Below, piece by piece: positions 10,501 to 21,232 of a stretch of 31,552 bases of DNA; within the stretch, counting starts at the first letter, position 1, and each line of letters begins with the position of its first letter. Below the pieces are notes generated by a model. The model did not search any database. It had not been told where the DNA came from and saw nothing but the letters and a program-made list of their open reading frames with translations. Location of the stretch: the NCBI GenBank assembly GCA_037176905.1, contig JBBBWG010003404.1, positions 1 to 31,552 of the forward strand, in the 5' to 3' direction. The position numbers and the translations under genes were made by a program. The stretch comes from Azolla pinnata. Its lineage: Eukaryota; Streptophyta; Polypodiopsida; Salviniales; Salviniaceae.

Positions 10501-13500
10501 GACGATCACACATGGCCATGATAGAACCTGCCCCAGTTGGGGTACCTCCTGCAAATGTCTTATTTATTATGGCCATTCTAATTACCTTCACTTGAGCTAA
10601 CAAATGGCTAACCTTTCATCTTGATATAGGTACTGTATAAAACTCTGGAGAACAATTATATGATTCCAAGGCGGTTGCTAATGACTGGGACACCAATACA
10701 AAATAATCTTACAGAACTGTGGGCATTGCTGCATTTCTGCATGCCAAAGGTTTTTAATAACCTGGATGATTTCATATTGATATTCCCATTTTCGGCTTTC
10801 CATGGTGCGTTTGCAATGCTTTTAGTTTTCCCAGATGTTGTTCAGTAGGTTAGATGAATATGAATGTTATTGAACAAGATTTATTACTGAAGCATGTACA
10901 GTTATTTAGAAACTATATGTTTTCTGATAAATATTTGGGTTAAATAGGTGATAGTGAAATTCAGATTGGTGATGCTTTTTTGTTCTATGCTGCAGAGTTG
11001 AATGATGGTTATGAGGAGCTAAAACTGCTGAAAAGCATTGTAAATGTCTTTATGCTTCGTCGTACGAAGGATGCATTAGTGGAGAACAAAACCCTAGACT
11101 TGCCATCCCTTTCTGAAATCACGATGTAAGAAACTTTTTTACCCTGTATAATATAAAAAGATTAGTAAGAATGTTTCATGAATCTTGTGCTTAATAACTA
11201 TCCTTCCTTTATGAAGATTGGCAAAGTTAGTTCCGTTGCAAAAAACTGTTTATCTTTCCATACTGAAGAAAGAACTTCCCAAACTGATGCAAAAGAGGGG
11301 GACACTATCGCAGATGTCACTGCAAAATATTGTAAGTGTCGTAAGCTATTATGTTTGATGAATGATGCCCTAAATGCATATAGAATGTATTGTATCCATG
11401 ACCTGCCCTGGTATTTCACTGTCAAGCTGGATTTCCAAGTTGAATGGGCCACAATTTCATGGACACGATGGCTTAAAGGTTGGATTTTTTAAGGGGATTG
11501 TTGATTCTTTGCATGATGAGTATCATGTTCTAATCCATGGTATTTTTGGAGGAAGTTAACATAGCACAGGCAGTAGATGGTAGACCTAACGATTCATATC
11601 ATTCAGTGTAAATTCTAGTCCATGGATGCGCAAGATGGTTGTTAGATGTCAGTATCATTGATGCAGGGAGTGCTCTTGTCTTAAATGCATGAGAGATAGA
11701 CTGAAAAGGTCTTTTTATTCTAGTGTCTTTGACACTTGACGGTTGGAAGCTCTGCATGTATTCTTGAGGGATTAGGATTCTTTGTAAATCATTGCAACGA
11801 TGTTTCAGAATTTACTTGGAAAGAGTATTAGAGGGAACTGCAATTTTGTGGTGGGAAAAGTGTTTGTGCAGACTTCCGTTATTGCCATTATTGGTAAGGA
11901 TTACCTGACTATGTTTCAACAGGTTGTGCAATTACGAAAGGCATGCAGCCATCCTTATTTATTTGATGGTGTGGAGCCTGAACCTTTTGAAGAGGGAGAA
12001 CATTTGATACAGGTTATTTTATCTCTGTAGTTTTGAGAATGGACGTTGAAACATGATGTATTTTTAAGCGATAAAGGAAAATGAAGATCAGAGTCTTTTG
12101 AGGCTAAAATAGAAGCAGCTAAAGAAGGCTGTAACACTAAAATATACAGTGTCAGCTTGAAAACGAAGTGATATACTTGTTGCATTGCTAACCAATTCGT
12201 TTGTTTTTAATCTTCAGGCTAGTGGAAAGATGATTATCCTTGATTTATTGCTCAAGAAGTTGTTTGCTGAAAATCATAGAGTTCTCATCTATGCCCAAAT
12301 GGCCCGCACCCTAGATATTCTCCAGGTTCAAATGCGGTCTTGTTTTAGCATTCTAAATGCACTTTGTTTGTTGAAAATATAATCTCAAAGCTAAATATTT
12401 TTCAAACAATTAAAGATTTAAAAGTCTCACTCTCTTTCCTGAAGTGAAGTTTGCTTGTGAGAGCCTTAGATGTTGTCCAGGTATAGTTCCTGTTTGCATC
12501 CTAAATGCATCTTTATTTATTAAAAGTGTAATCTGAAAGTTGACATATTTATGATATATTAAACGTTTGGAATCGCATTCCCCTTCCAAATGAGGTTTGG
12601 TTGTGAGAGCCTTTACATCATTCATTTGTTTTGTGCATTATATGAGCACTAGATTATTTATATTATTTATATTGTGGTAGGACTACCTGGAATTTCGAGG
12701 ATACCTATATGAACGACTGGATGGGTCTGTTCGAGCGGAAGAGAGATTTGCTTCTGCTCGTAAGTTCAATGCTAACATTACACTCGAAGAAAGCACAGAA
12801 AATGCTACAATATCAACAAGAAAACCATTCGTCTTTCTCTTGACGACAAGAGCTGGTGGTGTTGGACTTAATCTTACTGCTGCTGACACTGTGAGGGCCC
12901 TGTTCTGTGACACAATTTTAGATATTGTTCTCAGTTCTAATAGTTCTTAGCTGCGAATGTTTTACTGCATTACATCAAGTAAATGATCTCTCAAAAAGCA
13001 GTTTTTAAGTATGCTTTGCTTGTATGGATGACTTTTCTGTAAGATTGTGGCTATGGAAATTGAAGTACTATTCCATGTTGGAGGGCGATGATTACCATGT
13101 CACAAGAGTATGTAAAGATGATGTACTCTTTATGTGTGTATTCTTCCCTTGCTTAGATGGTCCTTCCTGAATTACAATGCTATGTTTCGTTTTTCATTTT
13201 TAATCATAATTATCTTAGCCTATAATTTGAATTTGTATGCAGTACTAAATTTAAGTGAGTCTACTTGACAGGTTATATTCTATGAACAAGATTGGAATCC
13301 TCAAGCTGACAAGCAGGCAGTGCAGCGAGCACATCGTATTGGTCAAGTTAACCCTGTTTTAGCAATCAATCTTGTTGCAGAAGACACTATTGATGAGGTA
13401 TTAAGTTCTATATGTACCTTGTATATAATATTCTCTCTCACAGCGTGTAGAGAAGGAGCACACACACCCTCTCTTTTCTTGCATCCAAGGAGGAAGTGAT

Positions 13501-16286
13501 GAAATAATAATGTACACCTAAGGTAAATATTGTAAATCAGCTAGAAAATTAAGAGGAGAAATTTGGTATAATAAATGCATCATTTGCAAACTCTGTTTTT
13601 GACCAAAGATCAAATTCTAAGTGTGCACTGTCATGAATGGGATTGCCATGGAGACTCCCTTCTATTTGAGTAAACTGACACAAATTGGTATATCAGTAGC
13701 ACAGGTCCATTTGTAAGATTAATGCTGCCAATGCATGCATTCTAGTTCCAATTAAGATAGGGAACAATGATGAACCTCACATTAGGAAATCATTGTAACC
13801 TATATTTTTCTCATTGTGGCTTTTTACACTTGTTACTTAAATCTTTTTGATTTGCTGAACTGTTTCACCAGTAACGAGAGAGAGATGAACTGACAAGCCT
13901 CTATTCAAGACTCTATTCAAATGTCATTGCTAGGTTATCTTAAGCAGAGCTAAAAAGAAGCTAAAGCTTACACATCATATTATTGGACATCCCTCTATGG
14001 ATTATGAAAGTAATGAACTCGATCATGCCGAACCCTCAGATCTCAGGTCAATGATCATTTTTGGGTTGGACAAGCTTCATCCTTCAGCTGGCAATGAATC
14101 AGGAGAAACAGAGACAATGGTTGAAATCTCGAAATTGGTGCAAGAGGCCTTGGAGCAGCGCTACAATCGAGGGGAGAGTGCACAGAATAAGAACATCATT
14201 TGTAATGGTGAGCTTGAAGAGAATTTTTATACATTTGAAGGACAAGATTTTTCTTCGAAAAAGAGGAAGTATGATGACGAACAAGAATGCCCTATGGAAG
14301 CTGACCGTGATATCCTGGATTCCTGGATCCAGAAGTTGGGAATTGTTTCTGATCATGTGTCGACTCGACAAGGGGAGACGCATACAGTAGGTGAAATGGC
14401 ATCTGCTGAATACCACAAGGCCAAGCAAAAGAAAGCCGAGGAAAGAAAAATAGCGAAATGGGAAAGTCTAGGCTACAAATCTTTGGCTGTCCAAGATCCT
14501 GGCGAATCTGCTGGAACCACAACCACACATATCAATGAATCAAGAGTGCATCTAGTTTTTGGGGACTGTACTAAGCCATCACAATGCACAGAAAATCCTG
14601 CAATCATCTTTAGGTCAGTAATTCAGGCTCTTATTCTACGAGCGTAAATTCGTGCTTGGAACAGTGATATTTCGTTTTTTCGTCTCGATTCAAAGTGCAA
14701 AGATTGAATTTTCGAAAGCAGACTAGCAGCTATTTTGAGCAATGAGTGGTGATGCTACCTCATTTAGAACTAGTGTAGACCTGTATAATGTATCCCTTAA
14801 GGATATGCATAAATTATTTATTCGTCTGTTATGATTTCATTTACTGCCAGTTACTGAGAGCAAGCTTTCTCTATCTTTTACTGGAAAATATCATGAATCT
14901 TTCTTTCAATCTAACTGTGGTCTCTTTTCATCACTGTTTTTTCCAATGTCCGTGTGCAGTATCGTTGATAATTCCGGAATGTGGGGAAGTGGCGGTATGT
15001 TTTCTGCATTGAACAAGCTCTCTCCTCATGCCAAGGAGATATACGCAGCAGCCCATGCAGCTGGTGATTTACACATGGGCGATTTCCATCTTATCCCACT
15101 TGATGGTCAGCGCTTTTTTGTGTTAATTTTTCGTCTGTTTGCATAGATACATGTGCTATGGAAGCTGCAGAATACAAGAGAAGAACAGTGATGTCATCTG
15201 GAGGATAACATTTTATATTTGCCTTTTTGGCCAGTGGAAGAGGCTGAGAAACAACCAGGAAGTGAAGCTCATCAAAAGCTTTTTGTGGGGTTAGGGGTGG
15301 TTCAGAGTTATGATAGCCGAAGAAAAATCGCACGCAGTGACATCTCCATACCAGCTTTGGAAGTTTGCCTGAGGAAAGCAACCAATTCTGCAAAAGCTAT
15401 GTCTGGTATGCATACACTCTAGATAAAACTGAATAAACAAGATAAACCAAACATTTGTAAGTAAAATTAATAAACACTGTTGCTTCAGTATAAAGTTCCA
15501 ACTTTTATTATTTCCACCGCCGAGCACATGAACAATGAAATGGTGATCTCTAAGGGAATTAAACTACGAAAATTATAGAAGCAGCCAGTTTCTAATATTA
15601 GTCTGAGGACTGGGGTAGTAAATTTCTTTGTATCTTTTCTGTTTATTAATACAAAGTCGTATCTTGTTTGAAAATAAATAAACAAAATACTGTTGCTGTT
15701 AATTAATTAATCAATCAAAAACGAGATAAAATGAGAATAAACGAAACATTTGTGTTTATTTTGAAATTCATTCAAACGGATGAAATGCCAGAATAACATC
15801 TCAATCTCTATATGCAGATATAATTGGATGCATTACGGTATTGTATGCAGACTCGTATGACATGCGTATATGCTACTATCATGTGTGTGTGTGTACATAT
15901 ATATACATGTATTTGTGTGTTTATACATGCCTAGATGCATTTATAGCTGTTTACATCGTGCACTTGGATCTGCAATTGCAAATGTACATGTTTGTGTTGG
16001 ATGTATCTTATACATCATTTGTTTTTTTGGGTTTCTGCAGCTTCTATCCACATGCCACGCATCAGCTCTCACCCGCAACAAGACAGGAGAGAATGGTATG
16101 CGATCGAGCGATTACTACGCAAGTATGCCAGTTTACATGGTGTCGATATCTACATGTGAGTAGTAGCAGCGGCAATTTGTGTGATCAAAGTAGTTAGTTC
16201 GCGGAGAATATCTCAAACACCTGAATGTGGCTCCCTTCTTTTGCAGTTACTATTACAAGCGGCCCAACGAGAACGAAGAAGATTGA
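7551..16286 (+). CDS. CHR10: SNF2-family ATPase with C-terminal macro domain (plant ALC1-type remodeller)
   Basis: Seventeen exons: 7551-7749, 8778-8785, 9288-9366, 9499-9659, 9805-9939, 10630-10804, 10996-11125, 11217-11331, 11923-12012, 12218-12325, 12681-12890, 13272-13397, 13934-14613, 14960-15105, 15235-15405, 16041-16155, 16247-16286. All introns are GT-AG and the sum is 2688 bases (895 aa). Motifs in order: [12 protein letters not shown]; Walker A GDEMGLGKT (67-75); LTTYD; Walker B variant DEAQ (184-187); [51 protein letters not shown]; and QRAHRIGQ (488-495). A basic KKRK patch lies near 621, then a KKAEERK helix, then a macro domain (about 716-890: [39 protein letters not shown]). 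This order matches ALC1/CHD1L and plant CHR10: an ATP-driven nucleosome remodeller whose macro domain binds ADP-ribose polymers at damaged chromatin. Nuclear action is inferred from the family. The ATG at 7551 is the first in frame. Confidence 0.95.
7750..8777 (+). other. CHR10 intron 1 with nested tandem duplications
   Basis: After a CT-rich start (7758-7805) this intron is rich in ATGCATG and TGTACAT words. A unit of about 78 bp (CTACATACCTGCATGCACAT to GGATATGGATGGATG) occurs at 8081-8158 and 8159-8237. A 205-bp unit is repeated in direct tandem at 8191-8395 and 8396-8600 with roughly 90% identity; it includes GTGGATATGGATGGATGTGC, ATGCAATGCTCTAC and GATAGATTTTCTAATGCTT. No transposon ends were seen. 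Confidence 0.85.
8778..8785 (+). other. CHR10: 8-base microexon of CHR10 inside the Walker A region
   Basis: Exon 1 ends VIL plus one base (G) at 7749, and exon 3 begins ATGGGTTTGGGGAAGACC (MGLGKT). The invariant Gly-Asp-Glu between them is supplied only by GTGATGAG, which has a TTCTTGTGCAG acceptor on its left and a GTCAG donor on its right. Joining G + GTGATGAG restores GGT GAT GAG and keeps frame. Skipping it shifts frame just before the ATP-binding lysine. Confidence 0.85.
12311..12615 (+). repeat. 155-bp tandem duplication spanning the CHR10 exon 10 donor
   Basis: The last 15 bases of exon 10 (CTAGATATTCTCCAG) plus about 140 bases of intron recur at 12466 as TTAGATGTTGTCCAG|GTATAG. The same order follows in both copies: TTGCATCCTAAATGCA-like, TTGTTGAAAATATAATCT-like, AAGTGAAGTTTGCTTGTGAG-like and GAGCC. 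The copy carries a spare donor, CAG|GTATAG at 12481. Confidence 0.8.
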
Positions 16287-16637
16287 ATCCTTTAGATGTA
16301 TGTATATATCTTGTATATATGTGTTTGTGCATATCCCTCATCAAGGTAGCCATTAAAGCTGTTGTTTGTTCGTGTCGAGCTCGTCCTCAAACGCCTCCCA
16401 AAGCCTAAGGAATTCCGTTGGTACGATCGAGGGAGAAGATGTTGGAATCCATCAAATTGTTTCCCAAATTTTCCTTGCAGTTTTGGAACTTGATGCACCT
16501 GCAAGGAATCCGATGATGGATGGGCATGAGAACTAACACTCTGTTTTACTAATGACAACAAGTTTGCAAATGGAATGATGTAAATGTAGTTGATTGAAGC
16601 TTTTTGCAAGGTATGTGATATATGTAATCTACATATA
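16287..16637 (+). other. CHR10 3' UTR and downstream spacer
   Basis: This non-coding stretch follows the CHR10 stop. It contains a TATATATGTGTTTGTG-like segment near 16313. No gene is seen. Confidence 0.5.
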
Positions 16638-17610
16638 TGGTTTAGGGTTTAGGGTAAAAGCGATAGCCGGCAAAAGCCAAGTCCTTCCTTCGATTGCTCC
16701 TTTGTAGAAATTGACCCCAGAAAGGCTCCACTGTTGTGGAACTGATCAAGTGTCGAATCGAAATCGGAAGTCTGTTTGGCACCATGGACCATAAACCCTA
16801 AAGTCCAAACCCTAAACCCTAAAGTCCAAATCCTGAACCCTAAACTCCAAATCATAAACCTTGAACCCTAAACCCTGAAGCCTAAAGTCCAAATCCGATG
16901 AAGCCTAAAGTGCAAATCCTAAACCCTAAATTCTAAGTCCTAAAACCTCGAATCCCAAATCCTAAACCTTGAATTCCAAATCCTAAACCCTCGATTCCAA
17001 GTCCTAAAACCTTGAATTCCAAATCCTAAACCCTATATTCCAAACCATATACCCTAAATTCCAAATCCTAAACCTTGAACCCCTAAACCCTGAAGCCTAA
17101 AGTCCAAATCCTATGAAGCCTGAAGTCCAAATCCTATGAAGCCTAAAGTCCGAATCCTAAACGATAAATCCCAAATCCTAAACCTTGAATTCCAAATCCT
17201 AAACCCTAAACCCTAAGCCCTAAACCTTAAACCCTAAACTCTGAAGCCTAAACCCTAAATACTAAACCCTGAACCCTAAACCTTGAAGCCTAAACCCTAA
17301 ATCCTAAACCCTAAATCTTAAACCCTGAACCCTAAACCCTGAAGCCTAAACCCTAAATCCTAAACCCTGAACCCTAAACCCTGAAGCCTAAACCCTAAAT
17401 CCTAAACCCTGAACCCTAAACCCTGAAGCCTAAACCCNNNNNNNNNNNNNNNNNNNNNNNNNNNNNNNNNNNNNNNNNNNNNNNNNNNNNNNNNNNNNNN
17501 NNNNNNNNNNNNNNNNNNNNNNNNNNNNNNNNNNNNNTAAATCCCAAACCCTGAACCCCAAACCCTGAAGCCTAAACCCTAAATCCTAAACCATGAACCC
17601 TAAAACCTGA
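16638..17610. repeat. Interstitial telomere-like array (CCCTAAA heptamers and variants)
   Basis: Two TTTAGGG heptamers on the plus strand (16641-16654) face a long CCCTAAA-strand array from about 16791 to 17610, an inverted arrangement with a spacer of about 136 bp. The left part (16800-17200) is degenerate, often in three-heptamer units of TCCTAAA, CCTTGAA and TTCCAAA type. The right part (about 17240-17600) has a 42-bp higher-order period made of six heptamers: two canonical CCCTAAA plus the variants CCCTGAA (twice), GCCTAAA and TCCTAAA. The array is interrupted by the assembly gap and ends about 165 bases before the ALG8 start codon. Confidence 0.93.
17438..17537. other. Assembly gap, exactly 100 N
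   Basis: A run of exactly 100 N lies within the 42-bp-period part of the telomere-like array. A round 100 usually denotes a scaffold gap of unknown true size, so the array may be much longer than it appears. Confidence 0.97.
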
Positions 17611-17654
17611 AGCTTGGTTTCAGAAGGGTATGTCTGTTATTAGGGAAACTTGGG

Positions 17655-17732
17655 TCTTCTTCTTCTTCAGACTTCTTCTTCTTCTCCTTCTTCTTCTTCT
17701 TCAGACTTCTTCTTCTTCTTCTTCTTCTTCTT
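17655..17732. repeat. TTC tracts in the ALG8 5' UTR
   Basis: Two copies of a unit TTCTTCTTCAGACTTC followed by (TTC)n lie at 17655-17700 and 17693-17732, directly before the ALG8 start. An in-frame ATG at 17630 would add 49 residues, but these are only the Leu/Ser translation of this tract, so the tract is treated as leader. Confidence 0.85.
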
Positions 17733-17776
17733 GTTGCTCTGTTTCTCTGCCTCTCGGGAGCACGAAGCAGGGGAAC

Positions 17777-20700
17777 ATGGGCGTCGAGCAGAAAGAGCGC
17801 GGCAGCAAGGCCCGTCAGAGGAACCAAAGAGAAGCGACGATGCCCATCAGAGGAGCAGAGAAAGGCCTGATCAGAGATGTGTTCACGGAGCTATGGTGGA
17901 TTGCCGGCCTCTCTACCTGCATCAAGCTCCTCCTCATCCCATCCTACTACAGCACCGACCTGGAAGTCCACAGGAACTGGATGGCCATCACTTCCTCGCT
18001 CCCGATCGATCGCTGGTACTTCGACGACACCAGCGAATGGACCCTCGATTACCCTCCTTTCTTCGCCTGGTACGAGCTCTTCCTCTCGCTCTTCGCTCGC
18101 AGCATCGATCCGGCTATGGTGGATCTCCACAATGGTGTGGATCTCTCCGGCACCGAGGCCGGGGCCACAAGCCGCGTCGTCTGCTTCCAGAGGTTTTCGG
18201 TCATCTGCTCCGATGCGTTGCTCTTCTTGGGGCTATGGAAATTCACAGGATCATGGCCGTTGAAGCTCCGGAGAGGGATCGTCTGCGCCGCCGTGATCCT
18301 TTCTCCGGGGCTTCTCATGGTGGATCATATACATTTCCAGTACAATGGCTTCCTCCTCGGGGTTCTGATCCTCTCGCTCTCGTATCTGAGGGATGGGGAG
18401 GATCTGAAGGGAGGGATCCTGTTCGCGATCCTCCTGTGCTTCAAGCACCTCTTTGCCATAGCCGCGCCTGTACTCTTCGTGTATCTTCTTCGCCATTATT
18501 GTAAGGATCTCTACAGATTTTCTCTGCTCGGAGGATCGGTAATCTGCGTGTTTCTTGCTTCTTTTGGGCCATTCATCTACTATAAGCAGGTAAACCTCCA
18601 TTCCTTAATGCTGATTATGGAAGTGAAGTTTGCTCCGAAAACTGCTCATTCAAATTTCTTTAACAAGTCCCCAAACCTGTTCAGCTGTTCGCATATTTCT
18701 TCCTTTTTAGTGTCTTAGTGAAATTTCCCTGAAAATTGCGCTTTTGCATTTTTTTTTGACGACTTCTCAAATCTGTTCGGTCATTTATTATTGTAAGCAG
18801 GTAAAAATATATTCCTTTTTGCTGTTGCGTGACCAAAATTCGCCCAAAAACTGCCCATAAGCATTTTTTAGCAATTTCCAAATCTTTCAGCCATTTGTCT
18901 ATTATAATCCATTCACTATGCAAGTGAAATTGGCCCAAGAACTGCTCAAAAGCTGCCCACTGGCATTTTTTCTCAAACTCCCAGATCCGTTCTGCCATTC
19001 TTCTAGTATAAGAAGGAAAATACCCATTCCTTTAATGCTTATTATGCAAGTGAAATTTATCCGAGAACTGCCCCCATTAGCATCTTCTTAGGAATCTCCA
19101 AATCCATTTACCCATTCATCTAGCAGGACTGAAATTTGCATGGAAACTGCCTATCAGCATGTTTTTAACAAATTCCCAAAGTCATTTTTTGTTTTACAAA
19201 ACGCCCTTTGCAATTCATGGAGATTTCCCTGGAAATGCACTTGTTTGGTCGTTCAAACAGATTCAACACTTTCTCTGGGTAGGACCACAAAACTGTGATT
19301 CTTTCAGAGGTATGAAGATCTATGCCTTTTAATACCAATCCATCAAATAGACCCAATTGGAGAAAACATTTGAAAGGATTTCGAGGGTAAAACACAAAGG
19401 GAAATATGGGAATTTCGTAGAGAACTTAAAAAACTGCTATGATGATAGATTTCCGTAGCCCCATTTCCAATGCCTTCAGCTTTTTTCAGAATTGTGTTGT
19501 GCCTGATGTTGTCAATCCATGGAAGTTTTAACAGAACAGATGGATCAAGTTTTGAGGCGGCTCTTTCCATTTGGCCGTGGTCTATGTCATGCTTATTGGG
19601 CGCCCAACATTTGGGCTTTATATAATGCAGTAGACAAAGTGCTCGGTCACTTGTTCAGACAGCTTGGCTTTCATGTGGAGTTGCAAAAGGCATCAATGAC
19701 AGGCGGGCTAGTTGGTGATACTAAACTCTATGCCATTCTCCCACAGGTTAGTGTTTACATTGTCTCGTTAAAAGTATCATTACAGTGGTGAAAATTCATC
19801 ATATATACTAGCCCTTTTTGCACATTGAAGTGTGGTTAGTATCAGTATTTGGATGAAAATGCATTGTGTATGAATTGCTTTTGGCACAAATAAACATTAA
19901 ATATATTTAGCTTGAAGTCATTCTGATATATGAAGTTGATCACCATTTAGAAGTGCCTGATGATTGGTGCTAGCATTTAGTTTTGTTTGTCAATGTAGTT
20001 TGTGCCGTTGCCCACCATGACGGTTGCAGTTTTTATATTGTTCCCCTACTCGCTAAAGTTTTAGCATTAACATTCTCATGTACAGTATCGTTATTATTGT
20101 AAAAGCTCATGATTTTACAAGTTCTCTTGGACAAGAAACATGACATAACCTGAAATGCATCTTACACAGATCTGTTTGAAACGAGATAGACATGAAATAG
20201 ATTGGATTTTAAGCATGAAACCCATTGTGATGTATGAAGATAAGCACCATCTAGTAGTGCCGGTGCTTGGTGCTAACATGTGTTCTTTTTCTGTATACAT
20301 AGATCACTCCATCAGTCACAATGATACTTGTGATTCTCACAATGGTCCCGTGCTTGCTAAAGCTTTGGAAGAGGCCAAGGAAGGAGGACATAATCTTTTC
20401 TGTAGCATATGCATACTATTGTGGATTCATGTTCGGTTGGCATGTTCACGAGAAAGCTTCCCTTCACTTTTTGATTCCTCTCGGTTTGATTGCTATGGAG
20501 TCCTTAAGGAAGGCTCGAGAATTCTTTTTCCTCTCGATAGGTATATACACTTTTTCCACTGTGGGGATCATTGAAATCTATTGTGAGTAATGTGGAAATG
20601 AACAGGGAGTTGTTTTGGGTTCTTCAGAGTGTATTGTTATGTTTATTGCTAGCGATGGCTAAGAGCAAGTAAATGGAATTATGAATGCCAATGAAAAAAT

Positions 20701-21232
20701 ATTTATATTAGAAGATTCCAAAGATCAGAAGCCAATCTGCATTTGTGCTAAGATTTTGGTGGGTTTCTTTAGTTCCAATTTGGTGTAAATTTTTTGAGCT
20801 AAGAGTTTTGGTGGTTTTTTGGTGGTGTTGTCAGTGTCATGCTATTCTCTTTTCCCCCTCTTGTTTGAGCCAAGGGAGTATCCTATCAAGGTCATTCTTC
20901 TGGCTGTCTACAGCTTGATGATGTGGACATTGTTCTCGATCGGTTTCCAGCCTCAGCTTTGGAGCAAAACCAACAATACTCGTGAGAATTCCAAAGCCGA
21001 TCAAGAGGATCGATTGAATGAGCAAGAGAGGCCGATGAAGCTACTGGGCTACGGCGAAATAGTTTACATGGTGGGCTTGATTCTAGTGGAGATATACGGA
21101 CAATTCCTTCACAAAGCCGTGTTCAAAGAAGCGCTGCCATTTCTTCCCCTTATGATGACATCGGTGTACTGCGCATTGGGTATGCTATATATGTGGATGA
21201 AGCAATTCATGTACATGTGTAACTTCAAGTAA
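17777..21232 (+). CDS. ALG8: Dolichyl-P-Glc:Glc1Man9GlcNAc2-PP-dolichol alpha-1,3-glucosyltransferase
   Basis: Four exons (17777-18589, 19540-19746, 20303-20540, 20835-21232) total 1656 bases, 551 aa, with all junctions in frame. The protein is multi-spanning and matches the ALG6/ALG8 family. Near the N-terminus STDLEVHRNWMAITSSLP (D61, E63, H65, R66) is the first luminal loop with its acidic residues, then SEWTLDYPPFFAW (91-98), HIHFQYNGFLLG, CFKHLFAIAAPVLFVYLLR, RLFPFGRGLCHAYWAPNIWA, FGWHVHEKASLHF (385-392) and YSLFPLLFEPREYPIKV. The RGLCHAYWAPN and GWHVHEKA segments fit ALG8 well. The enzyme adds the second glucose to the lipid-linked oligosaccharide in the ER membrane before transfer to nascent proteins. 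Start: ATG 17777 gives a charged, soluble N-terminus; ATG 17840 is an alternative. Introns 1-3 all carry tandem duplications at splice boundaries (see findings). Confidence 0.95.
18567..19180 (+). repeat. Tandem array in ALG8 intron 1 whose unit contains the exon 1 donor
   Basis: The exon 1 end plus donor (CCATTCATCTACTATAAGCAG, then GTAAA) is the first of about six diverged units of about 105-115 bp. Matching segments start near 18567, 18684 (very degenerate), 18780, 18890, 18994 and 19111. Between them recur TTCCTTTAATGCTTATTATG, GCAAGTGAAATT, GAACTGCCC, AGCATTTTTT and CAAATCC-like words. The 18780 copy keeps TAAGCAG|GTAAAA, a complete spare donor at 18801. Confidence 0.85.
19867..20366 (+). 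repeat. ~304-bp tandem duplication in ALG8 intron 2 reaching into exon 3
   Basis: Intron sequence before the exon 3 acceptor (GAAGATAAGCACCATCTAGT to GGTGCTTGGTGCTAACAT, 20237-20279) has an earlier copy at 19934-19977 (GAAGTTGATCACCATTTAGA to TGATTGGTGCTAGCAT). The similarity continues through an acceptor (CAATGTAG, 19991-19998) and into 63 bases that translate like the start of exon 3, ending at an in-frame TAG (20062). Confidence 0.8.
19999..20064 (+). pseudogene. Decayed duplicate of ALG8 exon 3 start
   Basis: Read from the duplicated acceptor, this segment gives FVPLPTMTVAVFILFPYSLK then F and stop. Genuine exon 3 gives ITPSVTMILVILTMVPCLLK then L and W. Pro, Thr-Met, Pro, Leu-Lys and the hydrophobic pattern are shared. 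The flanking intron homology at the same 304-base offset supports duplication over chance. Inclusion would end the ORF after 21 codons. Confidence 0.7.
20747..20834 (+). repeat. Short tandem duplication before ALG8 exon 4 acceptor
   Basis: TGTGCTAAGATTTTGGTGGG then TTTCTTTAG (20745-20773) recurs as TGAGCTAAGAGTTTTGGTGG then TTTTTTGG (20796-20822), offset about 50, just before the true acceptor GTTGTCAG (20834). Confidence 0.6.

Noticed and set aside
17630..17776. Upstream in-frame ATG extending ALG8 by 49 residues
   Set aside because: The extension is Leu/Ser runs from the TTC tract, not a convincing signal sequence.
17650..18504. 284-codon plus-strand frame overlapping ALG8 exon 1
   Set aside because: An alternative frame of ALG8 exon 1; Arg/Pro-rich shadow while the other frame matches a conserved family.
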